Assembly: GCA_003105195.1 (NCBI GenBank) | Contig: PQAH01000266.1 | Coordinates: forward strand, 1 to 53,639 | Direction of reading: 5' to 3' | From: Bradyrhizobiaceae bacterium | GTDB taxonomy: Bacteria; Pseudomonadota; Alphaproteobacteria; Rhizobiales; Xanthobacteraceae | Length of the DNA stretch: 53,639 nucleotides | Shown: piece by piece, positions 33,703-44,603 of the stretch | Numbering within the stretch: the stretch's first letter is position 1 | Layout: each line of letters opens with the position of its first letter | The notes under the pieces: model-generated | Told to the model about the DNA's origin: nothing | Seen by the model: the letters and a program-made list of their open reading frames with translations, nothing else | Database searches by the model: none | Program-made: the position numbers and the translations under genes

Positions 33703-35337
33703 TCAGCGGCCCCGCACCTTGGGCATGAGGATGAACTCCCAGGGCGAGGGCATCGGCCCCACCGGCACCTCGATCAGGGTCGGCGTGTCCCGTCGCGCGA
33801 AGGCGCGGCTGAGGGCGGCCTCGAGGCCGGCCGGGTCGCGCACCCGCTCGCCGGCCGCGCCGAAGCTCTCGGCGAACTTGACGAAGTCGGGATTGGCGAG
33901 GTCGCTGGCGATCAGCCGGTTGCCGTAGTGCTCCTCCTGGATCCGGCGCACATTGCCGAAGGCCCCGTCGGCGAACACCACCGCGGTGAGTGGGATGCGG
34001 TGGCGCATCGCGGTCGCGAGCTCGTTCGCCGTGTAGAGGAACCCGCCGTCGCCGTTGATCGAGAGCACCGGCACGTCGCGCCGCGCGTGCTGGGCGCCGA
34101 GCGCGGTGGCGTAGCCCCAGCCGAGATTGTCCTGGTAGCCGGGCGAGAGGAAGGTGCGCGGCTTGTAGACCGGCAGCAGCAGCCGGGCCGTGAAGCCGAC
34201 CTGCGTCACCTCGTCGACGAAGATGCCGTCCTCGGGCAGCGCCGCGCGGATCGCCTCGAGGAAGCCGATCTGCGGCGCGAGCTTGCTCATGCGCTTGCGC
34301 CACCGCGCCTGACGCTCGACCAGCTCCTCGCGCCGGGAGGATCGCTTCGCGTTGTGGCGCGCCAGCACATCGACGAGCCGTCGCAGGATCGGCGCGGCAT
34401 CGCCGATCAAGGACACCGCCGGCGGCGCGATGCGCCCCGGTTCCTCGGGATCCGCATCGATGCGGATGATCGTCAGGTCGTCGTCGATGCCCCACTGGGT
34501 CAACGGGAAGAACAGCCGCGTGCCGACGGCCAGCACGACATCGGCTTCGCCCCAGAGCTCGCGTCCGAGCGGCAGCGTGACGCTCAACGGATCGCGGCTG
34601 TCCAGCACGCCCTGGCCGCGGCGGAAGCCGACGCATACGGGCGCCTGCAGCATGCGCGAGAGCGCGGTCACCTCCGGCGAGGCGTCCTGCGCGCCGCCGC
34701 CGCAGATGATGAGCGGCCGCTTGGCGGCGCCGAGGCGCTTCGCCGCCGCGAGGATCGCGTCCTCGTCGAGGGCGGGGGCCGCCGGCGCGAGCGGCCCGGC
34801 GGGCTCGACCGGTCCCGCGCGGCCCCAGACATCCATCGGGCACTCCAGCGCCGCCGGGCCGGGGCGCCCGCGCGCCATGGCGGCCATCGCCTCGGCGACC
34901 AGGCGCGGCGCCTCGTCGGGCGCGCGGATCCGCGCCGTGAAATCGACCAGGCGGGCGAGGATGCCGGACTGATCGCGCATCTCGTGCAGGTGGCCGAACC
35001 TGCGGCCGATGGCCGAGGCCGGGATCTCGCCGACCAGCGCCAGCACCGGCGCGTTCATGCTGTAGGCGGTGAGCAGCGCCGCCGCCGAGTTGAGCAGCCC
35101 CGGGCCCGGCACCACCGCATAGGCCTGCGGCCGGCCGGTCGCGAGGGCTGCGCCGAGCGCCATGTAGGCGGCGCCCTGCTCGTGGCGCGTGTGCACCGTG
35201 GCGAGCCGGTCGGACGCCTTGAACAGCGCGTCGAACAGAGGATCGTTCTGCACGCCCGGCAGCGCATAGACGGTGTCGAGTCCGTGCGCGATCAGCGTCG
35301 CCAGGACCGCCTCGGCGGTCGTCATCGTATTGGTCAT
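33703..35337 (-). CDS. Thiamine-diphosphate enzyme, acetolactate synthase-like
   Basis: ThDP-dependent decarboxylase/ligase superfamily member of 544 residues. The three domains are in order: PYR domain with catalytic Glu53 in RHEQGAAYMALG, a central nucleotide-fold domain (about 190-320), and a PP domain with the Mg-ThDP motif NGDGGFLYTANELATA followed by AFGN. It looks like the large-subunit family that includes acetolactate synthase, benzoylformate decarboxylase and related enzymes, but no regulatory ilvN-type subunit is adjacent, which argues against branched-chain amino-acid synthesis. AAGGA precedes the ATG at 35337. Neighbours (rnd, a LysE exporter) give no pathway. Substrate unknown. 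Confidence 0.85.
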   Translation of the reverse strand: MTNTMTTAEAVLATLIAHGLDTVYALPGVQNDPLFDALFKASDRLATVHTRHEQGAAYMALGAALATGRPQAYAVVPGPGLLNSAAALLTAYSMNAPVLALVGEIPASAIGRRFGHLHEMRDQSGILARLVDFTARIRAPDEAPRLVAEAMAAMARGRPGPAALECPMDVWGRAGPVEPAGPLAPAAPALDEDAILAAAKRLGAAKRPLIICGGGAQDASPEVTALSRMLQAPVCVGFRRGQGVLDSRDPLSVTLPLGRELWGEADVVLAVGTRLFFPLTQWGIDDDLTIIRIDADPEEPGRIAPPAVSLIGDAAPILRRLVDVLARHNAKRSSRREELVERQARWRKRMSKLAPQIGFLEAIRAALPEDGIFVDEVTQVGFTARLLLPVYKPRTFLSPGYQDNLGWGYATALGAQHARRDVPVLSINGDGGFLYTANELATAMRHRIPLTAVVFADGAFGNVRRIQEEHYGNRLIASDLANPDFVKFAESFGAAGERVRDPAGLEAALSRAFARRDTPTLIEVPVGPMPSPWEFILMPKVRGR

Positions 35338-35466
35338 GCCGTCCTTGTGCGGGGGCCTTCCGATCGGGGTGGCCGAGTGTGCAGATCGCGGCCGGGCTGT
35401 CGAGGGATAGTTGGGCGGTGGTCGAGCGTGAAGGGCTGCCGGGTCGCACGCCGCCGCCGGCCGCGG

Positions 35467-36099
35467 TCAGCGCCGCGTCTCCAGCGCCATCCTGACGGCG
35501 AGGCCGGCGAGCACCGTGCCCATCAGCCAGCGCTGGACCACGAGCCAAGTGGGCCGCGCCGCGAGGAACCGCGCGAGCGAGCCGGCGCCGAGCGCGATCA
35601 GCGCGTTCACGGCGACGCTGATCGTGATCTGCGTCGCGCCCAGCACCAGCGCCTGCGCGAGCACGCTGCCGTTCTCCGGGTGGATGAACTGCGGCAGCAG
35701 CGCGAGATAGAGCATCGCGATCTTCGGGTTGAGCAGGTTGGTGAGGAAGCCCATCACGAACAGCCGGACCGGCGGATCGGCGGGAAGCCGTTGCACCCGG
35801 AATGGCGAACGCCCGCCCGGCCGCACCGCCTGCCAGGCGAGCCAGATGAGATAGGCCGCGCCCGCGAGGCGCAGCGCGTCATAGGCATAGGGGACGGCGA
35901 ACAGCAGCGCCGTGACGCCGAGCGCCGCGCACAGCACATAGACCGCGAAGCCGAGCGCGATGCCGCCGAGCGAGATCAGGCCCGCCCGCCGTCCCTGGCT
36001 GATCGAGCGGGAGACCAGGTAGATCATGTTCGGACCCGGCGTCAGCACCATGCCGAGGGCGACGAGCGCGAAGGCGGCAAGCGTGGTCGCGTCGGGCAT
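35467..36099 (-). CDS. LysE/RhtB family amino-acid exporter
   Basis: Inner-membrane exporter of 210 residues with six predicted helices. The family signature near the N terminus, [22 protein letters not shown], is clear, as is the [22 protein letters not shown] block. Members export amino acids such as lysine, homoserine or threonine, and some export other small solutes. The ATG at 36099 has an excellent AGGAGGATCC; the frame extends 54 codons upstream into the region divergent from aspS, but those residues are not family-like. It lies 129 bases downstream of the start of the ThDP-enzyme gene on the same strand. Substrate unknown. Confidence 0.92.
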   Translation of the reverse strand: MPDATTLAAFALVALGMVLTPGPNMIYLVSRSISQGRRAGLISLGGIALGFAVYVLCAALGVTALLFAVPYAYDALRLAGAAYLIWLAWQAVRPGGRSPFRVQRLPADPPVRLFVMGFLTNLLNPKIAMLYLALLPQFIHPENGSVLAQALVLGATQITISVAVNALIALGAGSLARFLAARPTWLVVQRWLMGTVLAGLAVRMALETRR

Positions 36100-36259
36100 G
36101 GCGGGGATCCTCCTGCGGGCGTCCGGACAAGCGCCCCTTGTAAGGGATTCCGCGGCCTGCCGGAACCGCGGGCGCCTTGACAAACCCCACCCCCCATGTG
36201 CTCCTCCGCCCGCTTCGCGGGGGCACCGGCGCGCCCGCCTTCTTCCATTCGGGACAGCC

Positions 36260-38143
36260 ATGCATCGCTACCGCACCCACACCTGCGGCGTGCTCCGCGA
36301 GACCCATATCGGCGAGACCGTCCGCCTCTCGGGCTGGTGCCATCGCATCCGCGACCATGGCGGCGTGCTGTTCATCGACCTGCGCGATCACTACGGTCTG
36401 ACCCAGATCGTCGCCGACCCCGATTCGCCGGCCTTCAAGACCGCCGAGACGCTGCGCGCCGAATGGGTGGTGCGCGTCGACGGCAAGGTGCGCCGCCGGC
36501 CGGAAGGCACCGACAATCCGGAGCTGCCGACCGGCGCCGTCGAGGTGTTCGCGACCGACATCGAGGTGCTGGGACCGGCCGGCGAGTTGCCGCTGCCGGT
36601 GTTCGGCGACCAGGAATATCCGGAGGAGATCCGGCTGCGCTACCGCTTCCTCGACCTGCGGCGCGAGCGCCTCCACCGCAACATCATGAAGCGCGGCGAG
36701 ATCATCGATTCGATCCGCCGCCGCATGAAGGGGCAGGGCTTCTTCGAGTTCCAGACGCCGATCCTCACGGCCTCGAGCCCCGAGGGCGCGCGCGACTACC
36801 TGGTGCCCTCGCGCATCCATCCCGGCAAGTTCTACGCCCTGCCGCAGGCGCCGCAGCAGTTCAAGCAGCTGATCATGGTGTCGGGCTTCGACCGCTACTT
36901 CCAGATCGCGCCCTGCTTCCGCGACGAGGACGCCCGCGCCGACCGCTCGCCGGGCGAGTTCTACCAGCTCGACGTCGAGATGAGCTTCGTCACCCAGGAG
37001 GACGTGTTCGCCGCGGTCGAGCCGGTGCTGCGCGGCGTGTTCGAGGAGTTCGCCGAGGGCAAGCCGGTCACGCGGAGCTTTCCGCGCATCCCCTTCGCGG
37101 CCGCGGTGCGCGCCTTCGGCACCGACAAGCCCGATCTGCGCAACCCGCTCGTGATGGCGAACGTCACCGAGGTGTTCCGCGACTCCGGCTTCAAGGTGTT
37201 CGCCAACCAGATCAAGACCGATCCGCGCTTCGAGGTCTGGGCGATCGCCGCGCCGGGCGGGGGCAACCGTGCCTTCTGCGACCGCATGAACGCCTGGGCG
37301 CAGGGCGAGGGGCAGCCGGGTCTCGGCTACATCTTCTGGCGCGAGGGCGAGGAGGACGGCGCCGGGCCGATCGCCAAGAACATCGGCCCCGAGCGCACCG
37401 CGCTCTTGCGCCGGTTCTTCGGCACGCATGCGAGCGAGCACGTCAAGGTCGCGGCGGGCCTGCCGGGCGAGTTCGTCCGCAAGTACGCCGACCTGCGCCC
37501 GGACGGCTTCCAGGCGGGCGACGCGGTGTTCTTCGTCGGCGGCGTGCCGGCCAAGCAGTACAAGTTCGCCGGCGAGGCGCGCAACCGCATCGCGGGCGAG
37601 CTCGGCCTCGTCGCCGAGGACCGCTTCGAGTTCTGCTGGATCGTCGACTTCCCGATGTACGAGTGGAACGAGGAGGAGAAGAAGATCGACTTCTCCCACA
37701 ACCCGTTCTCGATGCCGAACTATCCGATCGACGACTTCCTGGCGCTCGACCCCGCCGACCACGCGAAGATCCTCGACATCCTCGCGATCCAGTACGACGT
37801 GGTGTGCAACGGCGTCGAGCTCTCCTCGGGCGCGATCCGCAACCACCGGCCGGACGTGATGAAGAAGGCCTTCGCGATCGCGGGCTACGGCGAGGACGTG
37901 CTCGCCGCGAAGTTCGGCGGCATGCTGCGCGCACTCTCCCTCGGCGCCCCGCCGCATGGCGGCATCGCCCCCGGCATCGACCGCATCGTCATGCTGCTGT
38001 GCGGCGAGGAGAACCTGCGCGAAGTGGTGCTCTTTCCGATGAACCAGAAGGCCGAGGACCTCCTCATGGGCGCCCCCTCCGAGGTGACGCCGAAGCAGCT
38101 GCGCGAGCTGCACATCCGCCTCGCTTTGCCGGAGAAGTCGTAG
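36260..38143 (+). CDS. aspS: Aspartyl-tRNA synthetase
   Basis: Class II synthetase that charges tRNA-Asp (in many alphaproteobacteria also tRNA-Asn, before amidation). The 627 residues include an N-terminal OB-fold anticodon domain (about 1-110, [18 protein letters not shown]), class II motif 2 ([19 protein letters not shown]), the bacterial GAD insertion (about 300-420) and motif 3 ([12 protein letters not shown]). The frame is open upstream; ATG 36260 matches the family start MHRYRTH. The stop TAG is the first repeat-like TAG immediately before the palindromic array at 38144-38434. Whether it is discriminating cannot be told from the sequence by eye. Confidence 0.96.
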   Translation: MHRYRTHTCGVLRETHIGETVRLSGWCHRIRDHGGVLFIDLRDHYGLTQIVADPDSPAFKTAETLRAEWVVRVDGKVRRRPEGTDNPELPTGAVEVFATDIEVLGPAGELPLPVFGDQEYPEEIRLRYRFLDLRRERLHRNIMKRGEIIDSIRRRMKGQGFFEFQTPILTASSPEGARDYLVPSRIHPGKFYALPQAPQQFKQLIMVSGFDRYFQIAPCFRDEDARADRSPGEFYQLDVEMSFVTQEDVFAAVEPVLRGVFEEFAEGKPVTRSFPRIPFAAAVRAFGTDKPDLRNPLVMANVTEVFRDSGFKVFANQIKTDPRFEVWAIAAPGGGNRAFCDRMNAWAQGEGQPGLGYIFWREGEEDGAGPIAKNIGPERTALLRRFFGTHASEHVKVAAGLPGEFVRKYADLRPDGFQAGDAVFFVGGVPAKQYKFAGEARNRIAGELGLVAEDRFEFCWIVDFPMYEWNEEEKKIDFSHNPFSMPNYPIDDFLALDPADHAKILDILAIQYDVVCNGVELSSGAIRNHRPDVMKKAFAIAGYGEDVLAAKFGGMLRALSLGAPPHGGIAPGIDRIVMLLCGEENLREVVLFPMNQKAEDLLMGAPSEVTPKQLRELHIRLALPEKS

Positions 38144-38434
38144 GCGCGTAGGGTGCAATAGCCGCGCAGCGGCGTATTGCACCCTTTGGCCCTCCGCATT
38201 TCGCATCATTGCCGCTGGAATACGCGCGCCTTCGCCCGCTATTGCAGCCTACGAAGCTGCCGGAGAGATCGTAGGGTGCAATAGGCGCGCAGCGCCGTAT
38301 TGCACCGGCAGCATTTCGGCGGACTGAGAGGCCGACGGTGCAATACGCCGCATGCAAGTCGGCTGTTGCCGACTTGCACATTGATCATGCTCAGGTCGAG
38401 CAAGCGCGACCTGGGTGCGGCTATTGCACCCTAC
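38144..38434. repeat. Cluster of REP-like palindromes, family A, after aspS
   Basis: At least three elements built on GGTGCAATA / TATTGCACC arms. Element 1 (38151-38184) has a GCCGC-GCA-GCGGC core and element 2 (38275-38306) a GGCGC-GCA-GCGCC core. Element 3 (38337-38430) has widely spaced arms enclosing two more hairpins, GCAAGTCGGC/GCCGACTTGC (38354-38377) and CAGGTCG/CGACCTG (38392-38413). A half-site TATTGCAGCCTACG lies near 38240. Edges read GTAGGG or CCCTAC. The final CTA of the cluster is the TAG stop of the minus-strand gene that follows. Confidence 0.85.
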
Positions 38435-40443
38435 GGGCCGCGGCGCACCGAGGCCTCGATCGTGAAGCGGGAGAGGGCGGCGAGCGCCTGGTCCGGCGCG
38501 AGCCCCAACAGCTCCATCAGCGGGACCCGCGCGTTGGGCGTCGCTTTCACGGTGAGCGTGCCGCCCGGCGTCTCCAGGAAGCGCGCCGCGGCGGCGAACA
38601 GCGGCGCGAGATCGGGGCTCGCCTGGGTCAGCACCTCGGCGCTCTGGTTGAGCTCGCCCGTGAGCTCGGCGAGCGCGGCGTCGCGCGCGAGACCCCGGGC
38701 CGCCGCATATTGCCGGATCGCGAGCTCGAGGCCGCCCATGTCGCGCAGGCTGATTTCGACCGGTCCCGCCTCGACGCCGGCGGCCGCCTGTATCACCCTC
38801 ACGGGGTCGAGCGAGAACAGGTCCGACGCCACGTTGCCGACCGCGACCGTCGCGCGCACCGCCGCGAGGTCGGCGATCTCGATCGCGGCCGGCGCGATCG
38901 TAAAGGCCCGCGTCTCCGCGCTCCAGTCGGTGCCGAGGTCGAGCGCCACGGTGGCGCGGTCGAAGCCCGTGGCGGCGAGGAGGCTGAACGGCTCCGCGTC
39001 GGTGAGGTCGATCGGTCCGGTCATGCGCGCGGACAGCCGCAGCTGCGTCGGCGTCGGGCCGACATACCGGGCCCAGGCGACCGCCACCCGGTCGACCTCG
39101 ACCAGCTTGTCGGTCTTCTGATAGGGGGCCACCAGCCCCTCGAGCGCGACCCCGTCGAGGAGCTTGACGAGCGCCGCGACGTCGCCGGGCGTCGGCTGCG
39201 CGCCGATCCGGTCGAGTTGCGCGGAGGCGCGCATCAGGCCGGCGAGGTCGAGCCCCTGGAGCGCGAAGCGCGCGACGCGCACGGGCTGCTTCTGCCCGGT
39301 CTCGGCCTCCAGGCCCTCGAGCGCGAGCTCCGCGAGCCGGCCGCCCGACAGGCTCTCGAGCCGCAGCGCCGCGAGACGGAAGCCGCCGTCCGGCAGGGTC
39401 ATAGCAAGGCCGCGCATCTCCAGGCGGCCGAGGGTGAGGCCGTCATACAGCCGGGCGACCGTCTCCAGGATGGCGCGGGTCGCGGCCCGTGAGGGCGGCG
39501 TTCCGGGCGCCGGCGCGTGCTCGACCAGGGCGACGATCTCGGCGAGCGGCACCTTGGCGGGCACGAGCCCCAGCTCCTTCAGGATCATGCCCTCGATGCG
39601 CATGCGCACCCCGTCGCCGAGGCTCGCCGTATAGGCGCCGGCCGTGACCTCGCCATAGATCGTGTGCGCGCGCTCGTCCTTGGCGCCCTCCGGCGACAGC
39701 GTCGCCAGCGCCGCGGCCGCGTCCACCTCCACGACCGCAACGCCCGCGAGCTCGCCCGCGATCGCGCCGGTCCCGTTCGCGCCCGGGCTCGTGAAGGCCA
39801 CCTTCTCGATCGACGCGCCGGCGACGCGGCCGCCGCCGATGCCGCGGATCTCGATGCCCGCATAGGCGTAGTCGATCGGCGCGACCGGCATGCCGTTCGC
39901 GGCCTTGCCGGGCGAGAAACGCGCCGTGAGCGCGGGAAGCGTCACGGTGCCGGCCGAGGTGGCGACGAGCTGCGCGACCGCGATCCGGGAGAGCGCCAGC
40001 ATCGAGGAGGTGTCGAGCCGGCCGACCGGGCCCGCGGGACCCGCATAATCGGTCACCACGATGCGCGGCGCGCGGTAGCTCATCGCGAGCCCGGCCGGCG
40101 CCGCGACCGTGGCCTCGAGCGCGAGGTCGTCGATCTCGATGCGTTGCGCCGAGAGGCGGCCCGGCGCGGGCCGCCCGACGCCGGTCGCGACCAGCCGGGC
40201 CGCCTTCAGCCCGGCGGGCGTGGTCCCGGCCGGCTGCACGACCACGTCCGCCACCCTGAGCGTGCGGCTCCACAGGTCGAATTCCACCTTGCCGTGCGTC
40301 GCGGTGGCGCCGGCGGCGCGAATCGCCTCGAAGGCGGCCGCGACCTCGCGTTCCGCGCGCTGTTGCGCGAAGATCGTCGCCGCGAAGGCGCCGGCGAGCG
40401 CGAGCGCCATCGCGGCGCCGGCGCCGATCAGAAGCTTCCGCAT
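38431..40443 (-). CDS. Large envelope protein, AsmA/YdgA-like (function unknown)
   Basis: Protein of 670 residues with one N-terminal membrane anchor or signal (MRKLLIGAGAAMALALAGAF) and a long exported part. The region ATHGKVEFDLWSRTLRVADVVVQ and many later repeats of alternating hydrophobic strands (for example LTLGRLEMRGLAMTLPDGGFRLAALRLESL) resemble the repeating-beta-groove layout of AsmA, DUF2125 or YdgA/DUF945 proteins, which sit in the envelope and may move or bind lipids. I cannot decide between these families by eye. GAGGAGTC precedes the ATG at 40443; the frame runs 47 codons further upstream across the maeB promoter region. The gene is divergent from maeB. Its stop codon lies in the edge of the family-A repeat cluster. 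Confidence 0.7.
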   Translation of the reverse strand: MRKLLIGAGAAMALALAGAFAATIFAQQRAEREVAAAFEAIRAAGATATHGKVEFDLWSRTLRVADVVVQPAGTTPAGLKAARLVATGVGRPAPGRLSAQRIEIDDLALEATVAAPAGLAMSYRAPRIVVTDYAGPAGPVGRLDTSSMLALSRIAVAQLVATSAGTVTLPALTARFSPGKAANGMPVAPIDYAYAGIEIRGIGGGRVAGASIEKVAFTSPGANGTGAIAGELAGVAVVEVDAAAALATLSPEGAKDERAHTIYGEVTAGAYTASLGDGVRMRIEGMILKELGLVPAKVPLAEIVALVEHAPAPGTPPSRAATRAILETVARLYDGLTLGRLEMRGLAMTLPDGGFRLAALRLESLSGGRLAELALEGLEAETGQKQPVRVARFALQGLDLAGLMRASAQLDRIGAQPTPGDVAALVKLLDGVALEGLVAPYQKTDKLVEVDRVAVAWARYVGPTPTQLRLSARMTGPIDLTDAEPFSLLAATGFDRATVALDLGTDWSAETRAFTIAPAAIEIADLAAVRATVAVGNVASDLFSLDPVRVIQAAAGVEAGPVEISLRDMGGLELAIRQYAAARGLARDAALAELTGELNQSAEVLTQASPDLAPLFAAAARFLETPGGTLTVKATPNARVPLMELLGLAPDQALAALSRFTIEASVRRGP

Positions 40444-40540
40444 GGGATCGACTCCTCGGCTGGTCGCCGCCGGCGGGCGAGGCGATTGTCCAAACGCGCA
40501 AATCAAATAGTCTCGGCCGGATCTTTCACGGAGCGACCGG

Positions 40541-42823
<2,283 letters not shown>

Positions 42824-42865
42824 ACGAACGGCGCGAAGTGACGCATGGCGCTGTCAAAAAAAGTT

Positions 42866-42894
42866 CTTGATCGGGGGGAGGGTAGCCCCTATTT
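42866..42894 (+). promoter_or_regulatory. Strong candidate sigma-70 promoter of speD
   Basis: CTTGAT (42866-42871) and CTATTT (42889-42894) are exactly 17 bases apart, nearly the alphaproteobacterial consensus CTTGAC-N17-CTATAT. Predicted transcription start is about 42901. Confidence 0.7.
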
Positions 42895-42901
42895 GGAGGC
42901 C

Positions 42902-42974
42902 TGCCGCCAAGATCGGCCTTGCCCGGGCCCGGTTTGGCGGCATTCGCTTTCCGTGGAGCCGGCTTGCCGGCACC
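42902..42974 (+). promoter_or_regulatory. Structured 5' leader of speD
   Basis: Hairpin 1 pairs TGCCGCCAA (42902-42910) with TTGGCGGCA (42934-42942), beginning right at the predicted transcription start, with GC-rich inner pairing. Hairpin 2 is GCCGG-CTTG-CCGGC within 42955-42974. The GGGGAGG Shine-Dalgarno follows at 42992. The leader is about 100 nt. Polyamine genes are often regulated through their leaders, but this fold does not match a riboswitch I know. Confidence 0.4.
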
Positions 42975-43003
42975 TGGTTCGATCTCTGGTTGGGGAGGAC
43001 GGC

Positions 43004-43486
43004 ATGCGCCACAACGCCCTCTTCCAATTGGGGACGGGCTTGGGGACCCCAGGCACCGCCCGAAAGGAAGACTTCAAGGTCGCGACGCCCGTATCGGTCG
43101 ACTCCGAGGAGCGGCACGATCATTTCGTGGTGAGGAACGGGGTGCGCTGCGCAGGCGCGCATCTCATCGTGGATCTCTACGAAGCCGAGCGTCTCGACGA
43201 TATCGATCACATCGAGGACGCCCTGCGCCGCTGCGTGGCAGCCGCGGGGGCGACGCTGCTGCACATCCATCTGCATCACTTCGAGCCGAACGGTGGCGTG
43301 TCCGGCGTGGCGGTGCTGGCCGAGAGCCACATCTCCATCCATTCCTGGCCGGAAGCCAACTATGCGGCGCTCGACGTGTTCATGTGCGGCGATGCCGAGC
43401 CCGAGAAGTGCATCCCGGTGCTGCGCGAGGCCTTCAAGGCCAAGCGGATCGCCGTGAGCGAGCTCCTGCGCGGGCAGGGCGCCTGA
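43004..43486 (+). CDS. speD: S-adenosylmethionine decarboxylase proenzyme
   Basis: Makes decarboxylated S-adenosylmethionine, the aminopropyl donor for spermidine. The 160-residue proenzyme cleaves itself between Glu107 and Ser108 in LAESHISIHSWPE, the Ser becoming the pyruvoyl cofactor. HIHLHHFEPNGGVSG supplies further active-site residues. It resembles the short bacterial SpeD type but has about 50 residues ahead of the conserved core GAHLIVDLY. The ATG at 43004 was chosen for its GGGGAGG site; a frame extension to 42845 would cross the promoter. speE follows 114 bases later, completing the pathway. No ornithine or arginine decarboxylase is in the window. Confidence 0.95.
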   Translation: MRHNALFQLGTGLGTPGTARKEDFKVATPVSVDSEERHDHFVVRNGVRCAGAHLIVDLYEAERLDDIDHIEDALRRCVAAAGATLLHIHLHHFEPNGGVSGVAVLAESHISIHSWPEANYAALDVFMCGDAEPEKCIPVLREAFKAKRIAVSELLRGQGA

Positions 43487-43519
43487 CGTCCTTCCCGATC
43501 GTCGCATGCCGCCGAACCT

Positions 43520-43547
43520 GAACGGCCGGGCCCCCGCCCGGCCGTTC
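43520..43547. terminator. Perfect 11-bp hairpin between speD and speE
   Basis: GAACGGCCGGG pairs with CCCGGCCGTTC around a CCCCCG loop, 34 bases after the speD stop. There is no T-run, so it may attenuate or stabilise the speD message instead of ending it fully. Confidence 0.5.
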
Positions 43548-43600
43548 GCGCACGATGCCGGCATTCGCTCTATGCTGCGCCGTCACGGAGCGAGGACGCC

Positions 43601-44485
43601 ATGGCCGGGAAACGCTGGATCGCCGAGACGCTGTTCGAGCCGCGGGGCTTCCGCGTCAGCTATGCGGCCGACCGGGTCCTCTACGAGACGCGCACCGCGC
43701 ATCAGCACCTGGTGCTGTTCGAGAACGCGCTGTTCGGCAGGATGCTGATGCTCGACGGCGCGACCCAGGTGACGACGCGCGACGAGTTCATCTACCACGA
43801 GATGATGTCCCACGTGCCGATCCTCGCCCACGGCCGGGCGCGCGAGGTGCTGATCGTCGGCGGCGGCGACTGCGGCATCGCCGAGGAGGTGCTCAAGCAC
43901 AAGGCGGTGCGGCGCCTGACCCAGGTCGAGATCGACGCCTCGGTGATCGATTTCGCCCGCGAGCATTTCCCCGAGTTCGCCCGGCCGGTGTTCCGCGACA
44001 AGCGCTTCGCCTGCGTGATCGACGACGGCATGCGGTTCGTCGCGGCGACCGAGCGCCGCTTCGACGTGATCATCGTCGACTCGACCGACCCGCAGGGGCC
44101 GGGCGCGGTGCTGTTCACGCGCGCGTTCTACGCGGCCTGCCGGCGCTGCCTCGCGCCGGGCGGCGTCATGGTGACCCAGAACGGCGTGCCCTTCCTGCAG
44201 CCGGACGAGCTGGTCGCCTCGCTCGGCCATTTCAAGGCGCTGTTCGCCGATGCGGGGTGCTACGTGGCGGCGATCCCGACCTATGTGGGCGGCCACATGG
44301 CCATGGGCTGGGCCGCCAAGGATCGCAAGCTGCGCCGGCATTCCGCGCGCACCATCGCGGGCCGCTACGCCAGGGCCGGCCACTTCCCGACCCGCTACTG
44401 GACCCCCGAGGTGCATGTCGCGGCCTTCGCCCTGCCGCGCTTCATCGCCGACCAGGTCGCCAAGGCGAAGCGCTCGCGGATGTAG
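43601..44485 (+). CDS. speE: Spermidine synthase (polyamine aminopropyltransferase)
   Basis: Transfers the aminopropyl group from decarboxylated SAM (made by SpeD) to putrescine, giving spermidine. Its 294 residues fit. A small N-terminal beta domain is followed by a Rossmann methyltransferase-type domain with VLIVGGGDCGIAEEVLKH for the nucleoside and VIIVDSTDPQGPG, containing the catalytic Asp region. GGAGCGAGGA precedes the ATG. It is probably cotranscribed with speD, partly through the hairpin at 43520-43547. Its TAG stop (44483-44485) is part of the GTAGGG edge of a family-A palindrome. Confidence 0.95.
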   Translation: MAGKRWIAETLFEPRGFRVSYAADRVLYETRTAHQHLVLFENALFGRMLMLDGATQVTTRDEFIYHEMMSHVPILAHGRAREVLIVGGGDCGIAEEVLKHKAVRRLTQVEIDASVIDFAREHFPEFARPVFRDKRFACVIDDGMRFVAATERRFDVIIVDSTDPQGPGAVLFTRAFYAACRRCLAPGGVMVTQNGVPFLQPDELVASLGHFKALFADAGCYVAAIPTYVGGHMAMGWAAKDRKLRRHSARTIAGRYARAGHFPTRYWTPEVHVAAFALPRFIADQVAKAKRSRM

Positions 44486-44596
44486 GGCGCAATAGCCCCG
44501 AAGGGGCGTATTGCGCCGTGTGCCTGCCACCGTCGTCTGCGCGAGAGGAGAGTTCTGCCGGCGCAATACGCTCGCGATGCGAGCTATTGCGCCCTA
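44482..44596. repeat. Pair of REP-like palindromes, family A, after speE
   Basis: Element 1 (44482-44517) is GTAGGGCGCAATA with a GCCCC-GAA-GGGGC core and GTATTGCGCC. Element 2 (44560-44596) is GGCGCAATA with a GCTCGC-GAT-GCGAGC core and TATTGCGCCCTAC. They face each other with GTAGGG and CCCTAC outermost, between the converging speE and amidohydrolase genes. Arms differ from the aspS cluster only by C for T (GGCGCAATA versus GGTGCAATA), with the compensating change on the other side. Confidence 0.85.
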
Positions 44597-44603
44597 CGTT
44601 CCG

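Noticed and set aside
33703..35337. Acetolactate synthase ilvB for branched-chain amino acids
   Set aside because: No ilvN or ilvC nearby and the ThDP family is broad, so only a general family call is justified.
38144..38434. CRISPR-like array
   Set aside because: Repeats are palindromic, irregularly spaced, in both orientations and vary in core. There are no uniform spacers and no cas genes.
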